From: Rhodoferax sp.
GTDB taxonomy: Bacteria; Pseudomonadota; Gammaproteobacteria; Burkholderiales; Burkholderiaceae_C
DNA length: 24,433 nucleotides
Reading direction: 5' to 3'
Assembly: GCA_030833685.1 (NCBI GenBank)
Contig: JAURGS010000012.1
Location: 1 to 24,433 of the forward strand
Shown: positions 7,466 to 15,345 of the stretch, piece after piece
How positions within the stretch are numbered: the first letter of the stretch is position 1
Layout of the letters: each line of letters begins with the position of its first letter
Notes under the pieces: model-generated
The model's database searches: none
What the model saw: only the letters and a program-made list of their open reading frames with translations
What the model was told of the DNA's origin: nothing
Position numbers and translations under genes: made by a program

Positions 7466-8065
7466 TTAGCCCTTGGGCGCCACGCCGTAAGCAGTGCCCC
7501 AACCCCAGACCTCGGCGCCTTTCTTCTGGCGCGTCATGACACGGTTGCGGAAAATGTCGGCAACAACGTCGCCATCGCCGGCAATCAGCGCCTTGGTTGC
7601 GCACATCTCAGCGCAGGCGGGCAATTTGCCTTCAGCCAGACGGTTGCGTCCGTATTTTTCGAATTCGGCCTGGCTGCCGTTGGCTTCTGGGCCACCAGCG
7701 CAGAATGTGCACTTGTCCATCTTGCCGCGCACACCAAACGTGCCTTTGGCGGGGAACTGCGGTGCACCAAACGGGCAGGCATACGAGCAATAGCCGCAGC
7801 CAATGCAGACATCCTTATCATGCAGCACCACACCCTCATCGGTGCGGTAAAAGCAGTTGACCGGGCAAACGGCCATGCAAGGCGCGTCGCTGCAGTGCAT
7901 GCAGGCCACTGAGATCGATCGTTCGCCAGCCACACCGTCGTTAAGCGTAACCACTCGGCGACGGTTAACGCCCCAGGGCACCTCGTGCTCGCTCTTACAA
8001 GCTGTCACGCACCCGTTGCACTCGATACAACGCTCTGCGTCGCAAATGAATTTCATGCGTGCCAT
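7466..8065 (-). CDS. fdhB: Formate dehydrogenase beta subunit, four [4Fe-4S] clusters
   Basis: The protein has 199 residues and sixteen Cys arranged as four [4Fe-4S] sites: Cys13/16/19/23, Cys55/58/63/67, Cys87/90/93/97, and Cys119/122/151/155. This is the FdnH/DmsB-type electron relay from the molybdenum site to the cytochrome b subunit. Unlike E. coli FdnH it has no C-terminal membrane helix, so it is held by protein contacts only. It carries no signal peptide of its own and presumably rides out through the Tat system with FdhA, as known for this enzyme class. The ATG at 8065 is three bases after the fdhA stop, and the gene ends inside the ribosome site of the lipoprotein gene. Confidence 0.96.
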   Translation of the reverse strand: MARMKFICDAERCIECNGCVTACKSEHEVPWGVNRRRVVTLNDGVAGERSISVACMHCSDAPCMAVCPVNCFYRTDEGVVLHDKDVCIGCGYCSYACPFGAPQFPAKGTFGVRGKMDKCTFCAGGPEANGSQAEFEKYGRNRLAEGKLPACAEMCATKALIAGDGDVVADIFRNRVMTRQKKGAEVWGWGTAYGVAPKG

Positions 8066-8068
8066 GGT

Positions 8069-11026
8069 TTAGGCCCTTTCAATGTTGCAAACGGTTGTCT
8101 TGGTCTCTTGCATCATGGTCACGATGTCGTAACCGTATGTGGTGGCGGTGTTGACCGCCTCGCCTCGCACCACAGGTGCGGCGCCAGTCGGGTAATAGGC
8201 CAACATGTCCTTGCCTTCCCAGGTTCCAGAGAAGTGGAAGGGCAGGAATACGGTATCCGGCCCGACCCGCTCAGTTACCTGGGCTTGCACGTTCAGGCGC
8301 GCGCCGTTCGGCGAGGTCACCCAGACACGGTCGCCATCCTTCACGCCACGGCTGGCCGCGGCAGTTGGATGGATCTCGACAAACATCTGCTGCTGCAGTT
8401 CGGCCAGCCAGGGGTTGGAGCGGGTCTCCTCGCCACCACCTTCGTACTCGACCAGACGGCCCGATGTCATCACCAAGGGGAACTTTTCGTGCACCTTGTC
8501 GGCAATGTTCTTGTCCTGGATGGACTTGAACAGCGTAGGCAAACGCCAGTGGACTTTCTTGTCCTCGTGTGTGGGGTACTTGGCCATCAGATCCGGACGG
8601 TTGCCGTACAGCGGCTCACGGTGCTGCGGAATCGCATCCGGGAAGTTCCACACCACAGCGCGCGCTTTCGCATTGCCATAAGGATGACAGCCGTGCTTCA
8701 TGGACACGCGCTGGATACCACCCGACAAGTCGGTCTTCCAGTTCTTACCCTCAGCGGCGGCCTTCTCCGCGTCGGTCAGGTCATTCCACCAGCCCAGGCG
8801 CTTGAGCAGCATGTGGTCAAACTCTGGGTAGCCTGTCGTGATCTCGGCCCCGACGGAGTGCGAGCCGTCACCAGCCAGCAGGTTAGTGCCTTTGTACTCC
8901 ACGCCATAACGGGCACGGAAGTTACCACCACCATCCATCACATGGCGCGTGGTGTCATAAAGATTAGCTGAACCAGGGTGCTTGATCTCTGGTGTACCAA
9001 AGCAAGGCCACGGCAAGCCGAAGTAGTCACCAGTCATGTCGTAGCCGGTTTCCTTGTCAACCACTTTGCCTTTGCACTTCAGGCTCTTGATGTCGAAGGC
9101 ACCCATGTTGCGCATGTGCGCTTTGAGGCGCTCAGGGCTTTGGCCGGTGTAACCAATGGTCCACATGCCACGGTTCACTTCACGCAGGATGTCCTCGACG
9201 TTGGGCTCATCCATGCCGTTGACCTTGTCGAACTTCATGCCTTTGCACAGTTCTTTTTCAAAGCCAAGCTTCTGTGCCAGTTGATACATGATCATGTGAT
9301 CCGAGCGGCTCTCCCACAGCGGCGCAATCACCTGCTCCCGCCACTGCAGCGAGCGGTTCGACGCAGTCGCCGAGCCACGGGTCTCGAACTGGGTAGCCGC
9401 TGGCAGCAGGTAAACACCACGATTGGGGTTCAGGTCCTCGGGCTTGCCAGGCATCGCCGCCATGGCCGCGGTTGCCGACGGGTAGGGGTCCACCACCACC
9501 AGCAAGTCCAACTTATCCATGGCACGCTTCATCTCCAGGCCACGGCTCTGGGAGTTAGGCGCGTGACCCCAGAAAATCTGGGCGCGAATATTGGTTTCCT
9601 GATCGATCAAGTCCGGGTTCTCCAGCACGCCGTCAATCCAGCGTGACACGGTGATACCGTTTTTCTCCATCATGGCCTGCGATGCAAAGCGGCCCTTGAC
9701 CCATTCGTAGTCCAGGTCCCAAACCTTGCAGAAATGCTTCCAAGAGCCAGTGGCCAGGCCGTAGTAGCCCGGCAGCGAATCTGGCACGCAGCCGATGTCG
9801 GTGCAACCCTGAACGTTGTCGTGGCCGCGGAAGATGTTGGTGCCGCCACCCGAGATACCCACATTACCCAGCGCAAGCTGCAAGATGCAGGAAGCACGGG
9901 TCATGGCGTTGCCGATAGTGTGCTGGGTCTGACCCATACACCAGACGATAGTGCCGGGGCGGCTCTCGTTGAGCATCTTGGCCACGCGCAGCATTTGTTC
10001 TTCTTTAACGCCACAGGCCTCTTCAACCTTGTCTGGTGTCCACTTGGCCATGACGTCCTTCTTGACGTCTTCCATGCCGTAGACACGGTCATTAATGTAC
10101 TTTTTGTCTTCCCAACCATTCTTGAAGACGTGATACAGCACACCAAACAAGAAGGGAATATCAGATCCCGAGCGGATGCGCACAAATTCATCTGCTTTTG
10201 CCGCTGTACGGGTGAAACGGGGGTCGACCACAATCATCTTGCAGCCTGTTTCCTTGGCGTGCAGCATGTGCAGCAGGCTCACCGGGTGCGCTTCAGCAGC
10301 GTTGGAGCCGATGTACAGAGCGACCTTGCTGTTTTGCATGTCGTTGTACGAGTTGGTCATCGCACCGTAGCCCCAGGTGTTAGCCACACCCGCCACCGTG
10401 GTGGAGTGACAAATTCGCGCCTGGTTGTCGCAGTTATTCGTGCCCCACAAGGCAATCCACTTGCGCAGCAAATAGGACTGCTCGTTGTTGTGCTTGGATG
10501 AGCCGATCAGATGCAGACTGTCAGGACCGCTGGCCTTGCGAATTTCAAGCAATTTGGCGCTGATCTCATTGAGAGCGGTATCCCAGCTGATGCGCTGGTA
10601 CTTGCCGTTCACCAGCTTCATGGGGTAGCGCAGGCGGTACTCGCCATGACCATGCTCACGAACTGATGCGCCCTTGGCGCAGTGCGCTCCCATATTGATG
10701 GGCGAGTCAAACACCGGCTCTTGCCGTGTCCACACACCATTCTCCACCACGGCGTCAACCGCACAACCCACAGAGCAGTGGGTGCAAACCGTGCGTTTGA
10801 CCTCGATTTTTCCATCGCCGATGGCAACTTTGCCTTCAGCCGCGTGCGACTTGCGCACCAGTGAAAGCTGGGTGGCAGCCAGCCCCACACCAAGGCCCAG
10901 CCCCGAGCGCTGCAAAAAGCCGCGGCGATCGACAGTGGGCAACGCCTGCGAGAGGCCTCGCTTGAGGCTGTGGACGAACGGTGACCGAGCGGTACCCGCT
11001 GTCGTTGATTTCTTCGTGAGCAACAT
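8069..11026 (-). CDS. fdhA: Formate dehydrogenase alpha (catalytic) subunit, Mo/W-bis-MGD, Cys type, Tat-exported
   Basis: The protein has 985 residues, close to the respiratory FdnG/FdoG type. A twin-arginine signal (DRRGFLQRSG, Arg34-Arg35) precedes a hydrophobic stretch ending near HAAEG, so the enzyme acts on the periplasmic face. The N-terminal [4Fe-4S] site is Cys81-x2-Cys84-x3-Cys88-x27-Cys116. The metal ligand is Cys206, followed by His207, in NQARICHSTTVAG. The codon is TGT (10409-10411), so this is the cysteine form and not selenocysteine. The C-terminal domain (PLVMTSGRLVEYEGGGEETR onward) is the molybdopterin dinucleotide-binding fold. It oxidises formate to CO2 and passes electrons to FdhB. 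The ATG at 11026 has AGGAGA upstream. It is 30 bp downstream of the Tat-leader gene. Confidence 0.97.
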   Translation of the reverse strand: MLLTKKSTTAGTARSPFVHSLKRGLSQALPTVDRRGFLQRSGLGLGVGLAATQLSLVRKSHAAEGKVAIGDGKIEVKRTVCTHCSVGCAVDAVVENGVWTRQEPVFDSPINMGAHCAKGASVREHGHGEYRLRYPMKLVNGKYQRISWDTALNEISAKLLEIRKASGPDSLHLIGSSKHNNEQSYLLRKWIALWGTNNCDNQARICHSTTVAGVANTWGYGAMTNSYNDMQNSKVALYIGSNAAEAHPVSLLHMLHAKETGCKMIVVDPRFTRTAAKADEFVRIRSGSDIPFLFGVLYHVFKNGWEDKKYINDRVYGMEDVKKDVMAKWTPDKVEEACGVKEEQMLRVAKMLNESRPGTIVWCMGQTQHTIGNAMTRASCILQLALGNVGISGGGTNIFRGHDNVQGCTDIGCVPDSLPGYYGLATGSWKHFCKVWDLDYEWVKGRFASQAMMEKNGITVSRWIDGVLENPDLIDQETNIRAQIFWGHAPNSQSRGLEMKRAMDKLDLLVVVDPYPSATAAMAAMPGKPEDLNPNRGVYLLPAATQFETRGSATASNRSLQWREQVIAPLWESRSDHMIMYQLAQKLGFEKELCKGMKFDKVNGMDEPNVEDILREVNRGMWTIGYTGQSPERLKAHMRNMGAFDIKSLKCKGKVVDKETGYDMTGDYFGLPWPCFGTPEIKHPGSANLYDTTRHVMDGGGNFRARYGVEYKGTNLLAGDGSHSVGAEITTGYPEFDHMLLKRLGWWNDLTDAEKAAAEGKNWKTDLSGGIQRVSMKHGCHPYGNAKARAVVWNFPDAIPQHREPLYGNRPDLMAKYPTHEDKKVHWRLPTLFKSIQDKNIADKVHEKFPLVMTSGRLVEYEGGGEETRSNPWLAELQQQMFVEIHPTAAASRGVKDGDRVWVTSPNGARLNVQAQVTERVGPDTVFLPFHFSGTWEGKDMLAYYPTGAAPVVRGEAVNTATTYGYDIVTMMQETKTTVCNIERA

Positions 11027-11056
11027 GGTCGTCTCCTGTATGAAACTAAAGGGGTA

Positions 11057-11266
11057 TCAGACCAAAGTGGTCTTGTAGTAACGCTTGACGTGCTCGCTCA
11101 ACACGTAGCCACCGCCCTTGTCGGGCTTGGGCAGGTTCGCTGCCGCGCTCACTGGCGCGACCGACTTGGCGCCTGGCAGCGCAGTGGCAGCGACGGCCAG
11201 CGCGCCTGCGGTACCCGCACCCGCAAACAGGGTTCGGCGCGACAAACGAGGTGTTTGAGAAGACAT
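11057..11266 (-). CDS. Small Tat-leader protein of formate dehydrogenase loci
   Basis: The protein has 69 residues. It opens with a twin-arginine signal (RLSRRTLFAGAGTAGA, then a hydrophobic Ala-rich run to about residue 35). A short mature part follows, ending GGYVLSEHVKRYYKTTLV. This matches the known small family described as formate dehydrogenase region Tat target, always found just upstream of this type of fdhA. Its biochemical role is not established; an assembly or export helper is the usual suggestion. An AGGAGG ribosome site lies six bases before the ATG. It is the first gene after the largest gap in the locus and may head a sub-operon with fdhA. Confidence 0.9.
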   Translation of the reverse strand: MSSQTPRLSRRTLFAGAGTAGALAVAATALPGAKSVAPVSAAANLPKPDKGGGYVLSEHVKRYYKTTLV

Positions 11267-11300
11267 GGTGGACCTCCTAGGCCAAGGAAAATAAGTCGTC

Positions 11301-11324
11301 GCTTATGCATAACCATGCATAAGC
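11301..11324. promoter_or_regulatory. Perfect 10-bp inverted repeat upstream of the Tat-leader gene, candidate operator
   Basis: The arms GCTTATGCAT (11301-11310) and ATGCATAAGC (11315-11324) are exact reverse complements around a 4-nt spacer AACC. It lies 35 bp before the start codon of the Tat-leader gene, in the only sizeable gap of the formate dehydrogenase locus. The AT-rich arms and lack of a following T-run favour a protein-binding site over a terminator. A second small palindrome CCCTAGGG lies at 11362-11369. The binding protein is unknown. Confidence 0.5.
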
Positions 11325-11397
11325 TTGTATGCGAAGGATACCGGACAATTTAGCCTGTACACCCTAGGGATAACCCGAACAATTACCCCAAAAAAAG

Positions 11398-12021
11398 TTA
11401 CTTCAGCATGTCAAACGCTTGGGTCTCCACGCCAAAGAAGGCCTCTGCAAAAGCCCCCAGAACAGCGTAAAACCGGGCACGCGGGTGTTTAACCAAGGCC
11501 TCAGTCATGTCGTGGACCCAGGGTTGCAGGTGCGCGGCAAAAAAGGTCTGCTGGTGGGTCAGATTGGCCACCGTCACGTCGTCTCCCGCGATCAGGTAGC
11601 GCATCACCTCGCACAAATAAGCAATGTGGTCCTCAGTGTCACGCATGGACTCGTCACGCGTCAGGCCCAACGCTGCAAGGTCGTCGCGCAAGGTAACCAG
11701 TGGCTTTTCGTTCAAAAAACCACTCAGGTAGTGCGACCCATACAAATACAGCTCGGGTTTACCAACGCCACCAAACAAGGTGTCATATTCCTGCGCAATG
11801 TCCTCATCGTTCATATCCCTGCTGACACCCACCAAAGCGCGCCAGGGTTCTTCCAAAAATCCGCCAGCCGCGGGGGCCTGTGTCGCCGCAAGGCGCAAAT
11901 TGCCCAGCAGCTCGGGTGATGGGGGCGCATAAAAGAGCTGCGCGAGCAAGCCATACAGCTCAGCACGGGCGGTTTCTTCGTCAAGTGCACTGCTGCGCAC
12001 GGATTCGGGCGGTTGGCTCAT
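11398..12021 (-). CDS. TorD-family chaperone for the formate dehydrogenase
   Basis: The protein has 207 residues, the usual size for TorD/DmsD-type chaperones, and is predicted all-helical. Family-like marks are an N-terminal LYGLLAQLFYAPPSPELL (23-40), EYDTLFGG (78-85), then PELYLYGSHYLSG (88-100) and a C-terminal FYAVLGAFAEAFFGVE block. Such chaperones bind the Tat signal of a molybdoenzyme and hold it until the cofactor is inserted. Here the client is almost certainly FdhA two genes downstream. The ATG is two bases after the stop of the ferredoxin-like gene (TGACCATG), so translation is probably coupled. There is no hydrophobic signal, so it is cytoplasmic. Confidence 0.9.
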   Translation of the reverse strand: MSQPPESVRSSALDEETARAELYGLLAQLFYAPPSPELLGNLRLAATQAPAAGGFLEEPWRALVGVSRDMNDEDIAQEYDTLFGGVGKPELYLYGSHYLSGFLNEKPLVTLRDDLAALGLTRDESMRDTEDHIAYLCEVMRYLIAGDDVTVANLTHQQTFFAAHLQPWVHDMTEALVKHPRARFYAVLGAFAEAFFGVETQAFDMLK

Positions 12022-12023
12022 GG

Positions 12024-14132
12024 TCAGAGGTCTGTGATCTTGGTTTCGTTGGTAGCCGAATGAATGTCGATGACACGGCAGTCACCGCACATTTTCAGAC
12101 GGTCCAAAGCTGGGCCTTGGAACATGGCGTGCCCGGCGAGCTTGCCCAACATCGCCTCAATCGCTTTGAGCGTGCCAAATGGCTTGCCACAGCGTATGCA
12201 TGCGTAGGGCTGCATTTCGTTGAGCAACACCGCTTCTTTACGCTGTGCGGTCAAGTTCAGGCGCGGCTGCAAAGACAGGGCTTTTTCCGGGCAGGTGCTG
12301 ACGCACAAGCCACACTGCACACAGTTCTTCTCCAGAAACTTCAACTGTGGCGCGGCTTCGTTGTCCGACAGGGCAGACGCCGGGCAGGCATTGATACAAC
12401 TCAGGCACAAGGTGCAGGCATTCTTGTCAATGACCAGAGCGCCCCAGGGTGAACCCGCCGCAGGCAGGCTGATTGCGCTCAGGGCAGGCTGACTCGCCAA
12501 CGCGGGCGACTGCGCCAACACATGCTCCAGCACCAGCTCCAAGGTCACGCGTTTGTCAGCCTGCAGGGCAAAGCCCGCGCTGCGCCCAACACCCTGGGCA
12601 GGAGCAACTTGCAAAGCCTTGTCCAATGTTGCCGGATCAGCTTCCATGCCCAGGTCAATGACGCGGAAATGTTGCCCGCTAAAGCCCAGGCCTGCCAGCA
12701 GCGCCTGCGCCACATCCATCTGCGCCTGAAGTGCCTTGCGGTACTGCGGCGCTTCTTCGCCCGTCATCAAAACCCAGACCTGGTTTGCACCGTAAGCAAA
12801 GGCGCTCAGCCATAGGTCAAGGCCAGCGGAGGCCGTGTGCCATAAAGACATGGGGATCACCCGGGCGGGCACGCCCTGCAGGCCGTTCTTGTCCTTTTTG
12901 CCCAGCTGCGCCGCGCGCCCCAGCGCGTTGATCGCGCGCTGGCCTGCCTCCTGGCTGTGAAACAAGATCGCAGCATCCTTGCCACCAGCGCGGGTGTAGG
13001 TAGCCAACACGGTCTTGAGCCGCACACCAAAATCTGGCACGCGTGGGTACGCAAAGCTCAGCGCACCGGTCGGGCACACCGTGGAGCAAGCGCCACAGCC
13101 GACACACAAATTAGGGTTGACCTTGATTTGCTGGTGCCGGTGATCGCTGCTGATCGCAGCCGCCGAGCACACATCAACGCAGGCACGGCAGCCAATCTTG
13201 TCATTGCGGCTGTGCGCGCACAGCTTGCTCTTGTAATTGAAAAACTTGGGTTTCTCAAACTCGCCCACCATGTCCTTAACCCGCAACAGAACCGCGGCAT
13301 CCAGGTCCCTGAGCAAGAAATAACCCTGGGGCAGGGCATGCTGCTCAAAGGCCGCCTGCTCACGCAGGTCGATAACCAGATCAAAGTTTTCGCTTTGCTC
13401 GCTTGCAGTGCGCTGAAAATCAATTGCACCAGCGGCGGTACAGACTTTCAAACACTGCCGGCTGCTGTCACATTTATTCAGATCAATTTGGTAGTCCAGC
13501 CCAATGGCTTGGCTAGGGCATGCAGCCACACAGGCGTTGCACCGGGTACACAAGTCAAGGTCGATCGGATTGTTCTGCTGCCACTTCAGCTCAAACGCTC
13601 CCAGGTAGCCCGTCAGGCTCACGATGCTGCCGCGCAGCGCCGGGTGCGCGCGGGCTTGTTCCCCGCCCTGCTCAGGGCCGTGGGTACCAAAGACGGTAAT
13701 GTCGGCGTCTTCACCCAGCAGGCGAGCAACCGCGTCAGCACGGTCCAGCGGCCCGATGACCAAAATCCGCCCACTGCTTTTATAAGTCACGGTCGACACC
13801 GGCTCGGGCTCAGGCAGGTGGGCCATGGCCAGCAAAGCTGCCATCTTGGCACCCGCTTTGCCAGCCTCCCGACTCCAGCCACCGGTCTCACGAATATTGA
13901 CAAAGCGAATCGGCGCGCTCTTGGGCTGCTCTGCCGCAAGCTCAGTGAAGAGCCTGGCTTCCTGGGTGCACGCGACCACCAGCTCCTGTCCGCTTTGCGC
14001 TGCCTTCAGAAACTCTCCGGCCTCGCGTCGGCATAACGCGCTGTGGGGGGTCAGCTTTTCGTCAAGTGCCGCGCTCAGCGTCGTCACCGACAGCGGCATG
14101 GTTTGGTTGCAATCGCAAATCAGAGTCGTCAT
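12024..14132 (-). CDS. Multi-cluster 4Fe-4S ferredoxin-like protein of the formate dehydrogenase locus
   Basis: The protein has 702 residues from the ATG at 14132. A much longer in-frame extension upstream is Arg-rich and lies inside the DUF3306 gene, so it was rejected. Cys motifs in order: CDC at 6-8; Cys195/198/201/205; Cys221/227/231; Cys305/315/318/322; Cys343/346/349/353; Cys573/576/579/583; Cys604/607/610/614; a final pair of CxxC at 645/648 and 682/685. This suggests about six [4Fe-4S] clusters plus a C-terminal metal or zinc knot. Residues 122-149 look Rossmann-like (RILVIGPLDRADAVARLLGE). Residues 370-500 resemble an MvhD-like domain without Cys. No signal peptide is seen, so it is cytoplasmic. 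It is known only as a conserved neighbour of this FDH type; electron transfer or cluster donation are both possible. It overlaps the DUF3306 gene by 71 bp. Confidence 0.9.
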   Translation of the reverse strand: MTTLICDCNQTMPLSVTTLSAALDEKLTPHSALCRREAGEFLKAAQSGQELVVACTQEARLFTELAAEQPKSAPIRFVNIRETGGWSREAGKAGAKMAALLAMAHLPEPEPVSTVTYKSSGRILVIGPLDRADAVARLLGEDADITVFGTHGPEQGGEQARAHPALRGSIVSLTGYLGAFELKWQQNNPIDLDLCTRCNACVAACPSQAIGLDYQIDLNKCDSSRQCLKVCTAAGAIDFQRTASEQSENFDLVIDLREQAAFEQHALPQGYFLLRDLDAAVLLRVKDMVGEFEKPKFFNYKSKLCAHSRNDKIGCRACVDVCSAAAISSDHRHQQIKVNPNLCVGCGACSTVCPTGALSFAYPRVPDFGVRLKTVLATYTRAGGKDAAILFHSQEAGQRAINALGRAAQLGKKDKNGLQGVPARVIPMSLWHTASAGLDLWLSAFAYGANQVWVLMTGEEAPQYRKALQAQMDVAQALLAGLGFSGQHFRVIDLGMEADPATLDKALQVAPAQGVGRSAGFALQADKRVTLELVLEHVLAQSPALASQPALSAISLPAAGSPWGALVIDKNACTLCLSCINACPASALSDNEAAPQLKFLEKNCVQCGLCVSTCPEKALSLQPRLNLTAQRKEAVLLNEMQPYACIRCGKPFGTLKAIEAMLGKLAGHAMFQGPALDRLKMCGDCRVIDIHSATNETKITDL

Positions 14133-14766
14133 GGTTCTCACCGGTTGGTTGAGCGCTAGATTGTGTTTCGGCCTGCGGGGCAGCGCCAGAGTGCTCGCTG
14201 CCCTGATCCTCTGGCGTGTTGGCAGCACTCTGCGCATCCTCGGCTTGGGGTGCTGGGTCGCTTGCCTGCGCAGCCTGCGCTTGTGCGCTGGCTTGTTGTT
14301 CGTCTGGGTCTTCAACCAGGCGCAGCGTCTTGGCGCTGACCATCTTAGCCAGCATCGCCGCACTCAGTGGGCTGGGCAAAGAATAGTCTTCCAAGTAGAT
14401 GTCCATGCCGTCAATCATGCTGTAGCGCGGGTCGGCAAACAGCTTTTTAACGGCAGCGTTTCTGACCTCGGGGGAGACGCCCTGCGCCACAAACGAGGAA
14501 AAGTCTGACTCGGGCGTGAGCTGTTTCACATCCTCCAAGGTCGGCAACACCCGCTCTGGCGCCGCCGCCCCACCGGCCGCTGGCGATTGGTCCTGCTGCG
14601 ACCCGGTGCCAGCAAGCGCTGCGGGCGCTTTAGCTGACTTTTGCTTGTCTAACTCACGCGCTGATGAAGACGGCGGGGTCGCAGGCGCCGGTGGCTCGAC
14701 CAGGGTCTGACCCTCACGCACCGCTTGCTTGCGCTGCGACCAACGGCTGAGAAATCCATCAGCCAT
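14062..14766 (-). CDS. DUF3306 family protein
   Basis: The protein has 234 residues from the ATG at 14766, which has GGAGGC four to five bases upstream. The conserved N-terminus is ADGFLSRWSQRKQAVREG. A Pro/Ala/Ser-rich linker (25-75) leads into the conserved core (LPTLEDVKQLTPESDFSSFV, then GVSPEVRNAAVKKLFADPRY and DGMDIYLEDYS, about 75-140). The tail from about 165 is low-complexity Gln/Ala/Asp-rich. The core pattern is that of DUF3306, a family of unknown function found next to DUF3305 and formate dehydrogenase genes. It has no signal peptide. The start overlaps the DUF3305 stop (ATGGCTGA), and the 3' end overlaps the ferredoxin-like gene by 71 bp. The tail is probably free to vary. Confidence 0.88.
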   Translation of the reverse strand: MADGFLSRWSQRKQAVREGQTLVEPPAPATPPSSSARELDKQKSAKAPAALAGTGSQQDQSPAAGGAAAPERVLPTLEDVKQLTPESDFSSFVAQGVSPEVRNAAVKKLFADPRYSMIDGMDIYLEDYSLPSPLSAAMLAKMVSAKTLRLVEDPDEQQASAQAQAAQASDPAPQAEDAQSAANTPEDQGSEHSGAAPQAETQSSAQPTGENHDDSDLRLQPNHAAVGDDAERGT

Positions 14767-15334
14767 TGGGGCCTCCGCCACCGTCACCACCACCGTATTT
14801 CTTGCCAGTGGAAATTGACGCAGGGTTTCCAAAGCGGTCCGTCAGGGACCGCATGCTCTCGGGGCGCTTGCGCCGCTTGGGCTCGGCCACGTAATGCTGA
14901 TCCGTAAAAGCTCTGAGCCACTGGACGATCGAGTCGGGTGCAGGGACTTGCTCCACCGAGTCCTGGCCGTCCATCCAACGACCGGCGTCGTGATAGCTTA
15001 GGCTCACCTCCAGCGGCTTGGGCAGAGGCTCATCGGCCAATCCAGGCTCTTCCTCCATGGTCCACAGTACAAACCAGCTCGGCGCCGGCGTTGTGACGTT
15101 CAGATAGAGACCTTCGGCGTCGTCTTTGAACATCTGCACCTTAAAGCCCGGGAACAGCCAACGCACTTCATCTTGCGTCTGCAGCAACAGGCGCGGCTCA
15201 GCGCCAAAGCCTTCTTGCTGCAAGACCACATCACCGAGTTGCCAGCGCCATTCTTGCCAACGACTGGCCACGCCAGTGTTGCGAACGCGATGCATGATGA
15301 CCGCTACATCGACCGAGGGGCGAGCAACAGCCAT
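14759..15334 (-). CDS. DUF3305 family protein
   Basis: The protein has 191 residues. The conserved block is VDVAVIMHRVRNTGVASRWQ, followed by EWRWQLGDVVLQ and a Trp-rich region (RWLFPGF, SWFVLWTMEEE), which is the pattern of DUF3305. The C-terminus is basic then Gly-rich (KKYGGGDGGGGPNG). Two ATGs stand close together, at 15340 and 15334. GAGGA is only about 3 bases before the first and 8-9 before the second, so the second is preferred. The function is unknown. The family occurs with DUF3306 beside formate dehydrogenase genes, so a cytoplasmic maturation role is inferred. It follows the ApbC gene by about 11 bp and overlaps the DUF3306 start by 8 bp. Confidence 0.87.
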   Translation of the reverse strand: MAVARPSVDVAVIMHRVRNTGVASRWQEWRWQLGDVVLQQEGFGAEPRLLLQTQDEVRWLFPGFKVQMFKDDAEGLYLNVTTPAPSWFVLWTMEEEPGLADEPLPKPLEVSLSYHDAGRWMDGQDSVEQVPAPDSIVQWLRAFTDQHYVAEPKRRKRPESMRSLTDRFGNPASISTGKKYGGGDGGGGPNG

Positions 15335-15345
15335 GACCATTGTCC

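Noticed and set aside
7455..7604. A longer version of the small lipoprotein reading into fdhB
   Set aside because: It overlaps fdhB in another frame and would bury the lipobox signal, while a proper ribosome site stands before the TTG at 7454.
11301..11324. The inverted repeat as a transcription terminator
   Set aside because: The stem is AT-rich and no T-run follows on either strand. It lies just before a gene with a strong ribosome site.
14133..14363. An upstream extension of the ferredoxin-like protein
   Set aside because: It is Arg-rich and lies entirely within the DUF3306 gene in another frame. The protein sense begins at MTTLICDCNQ.
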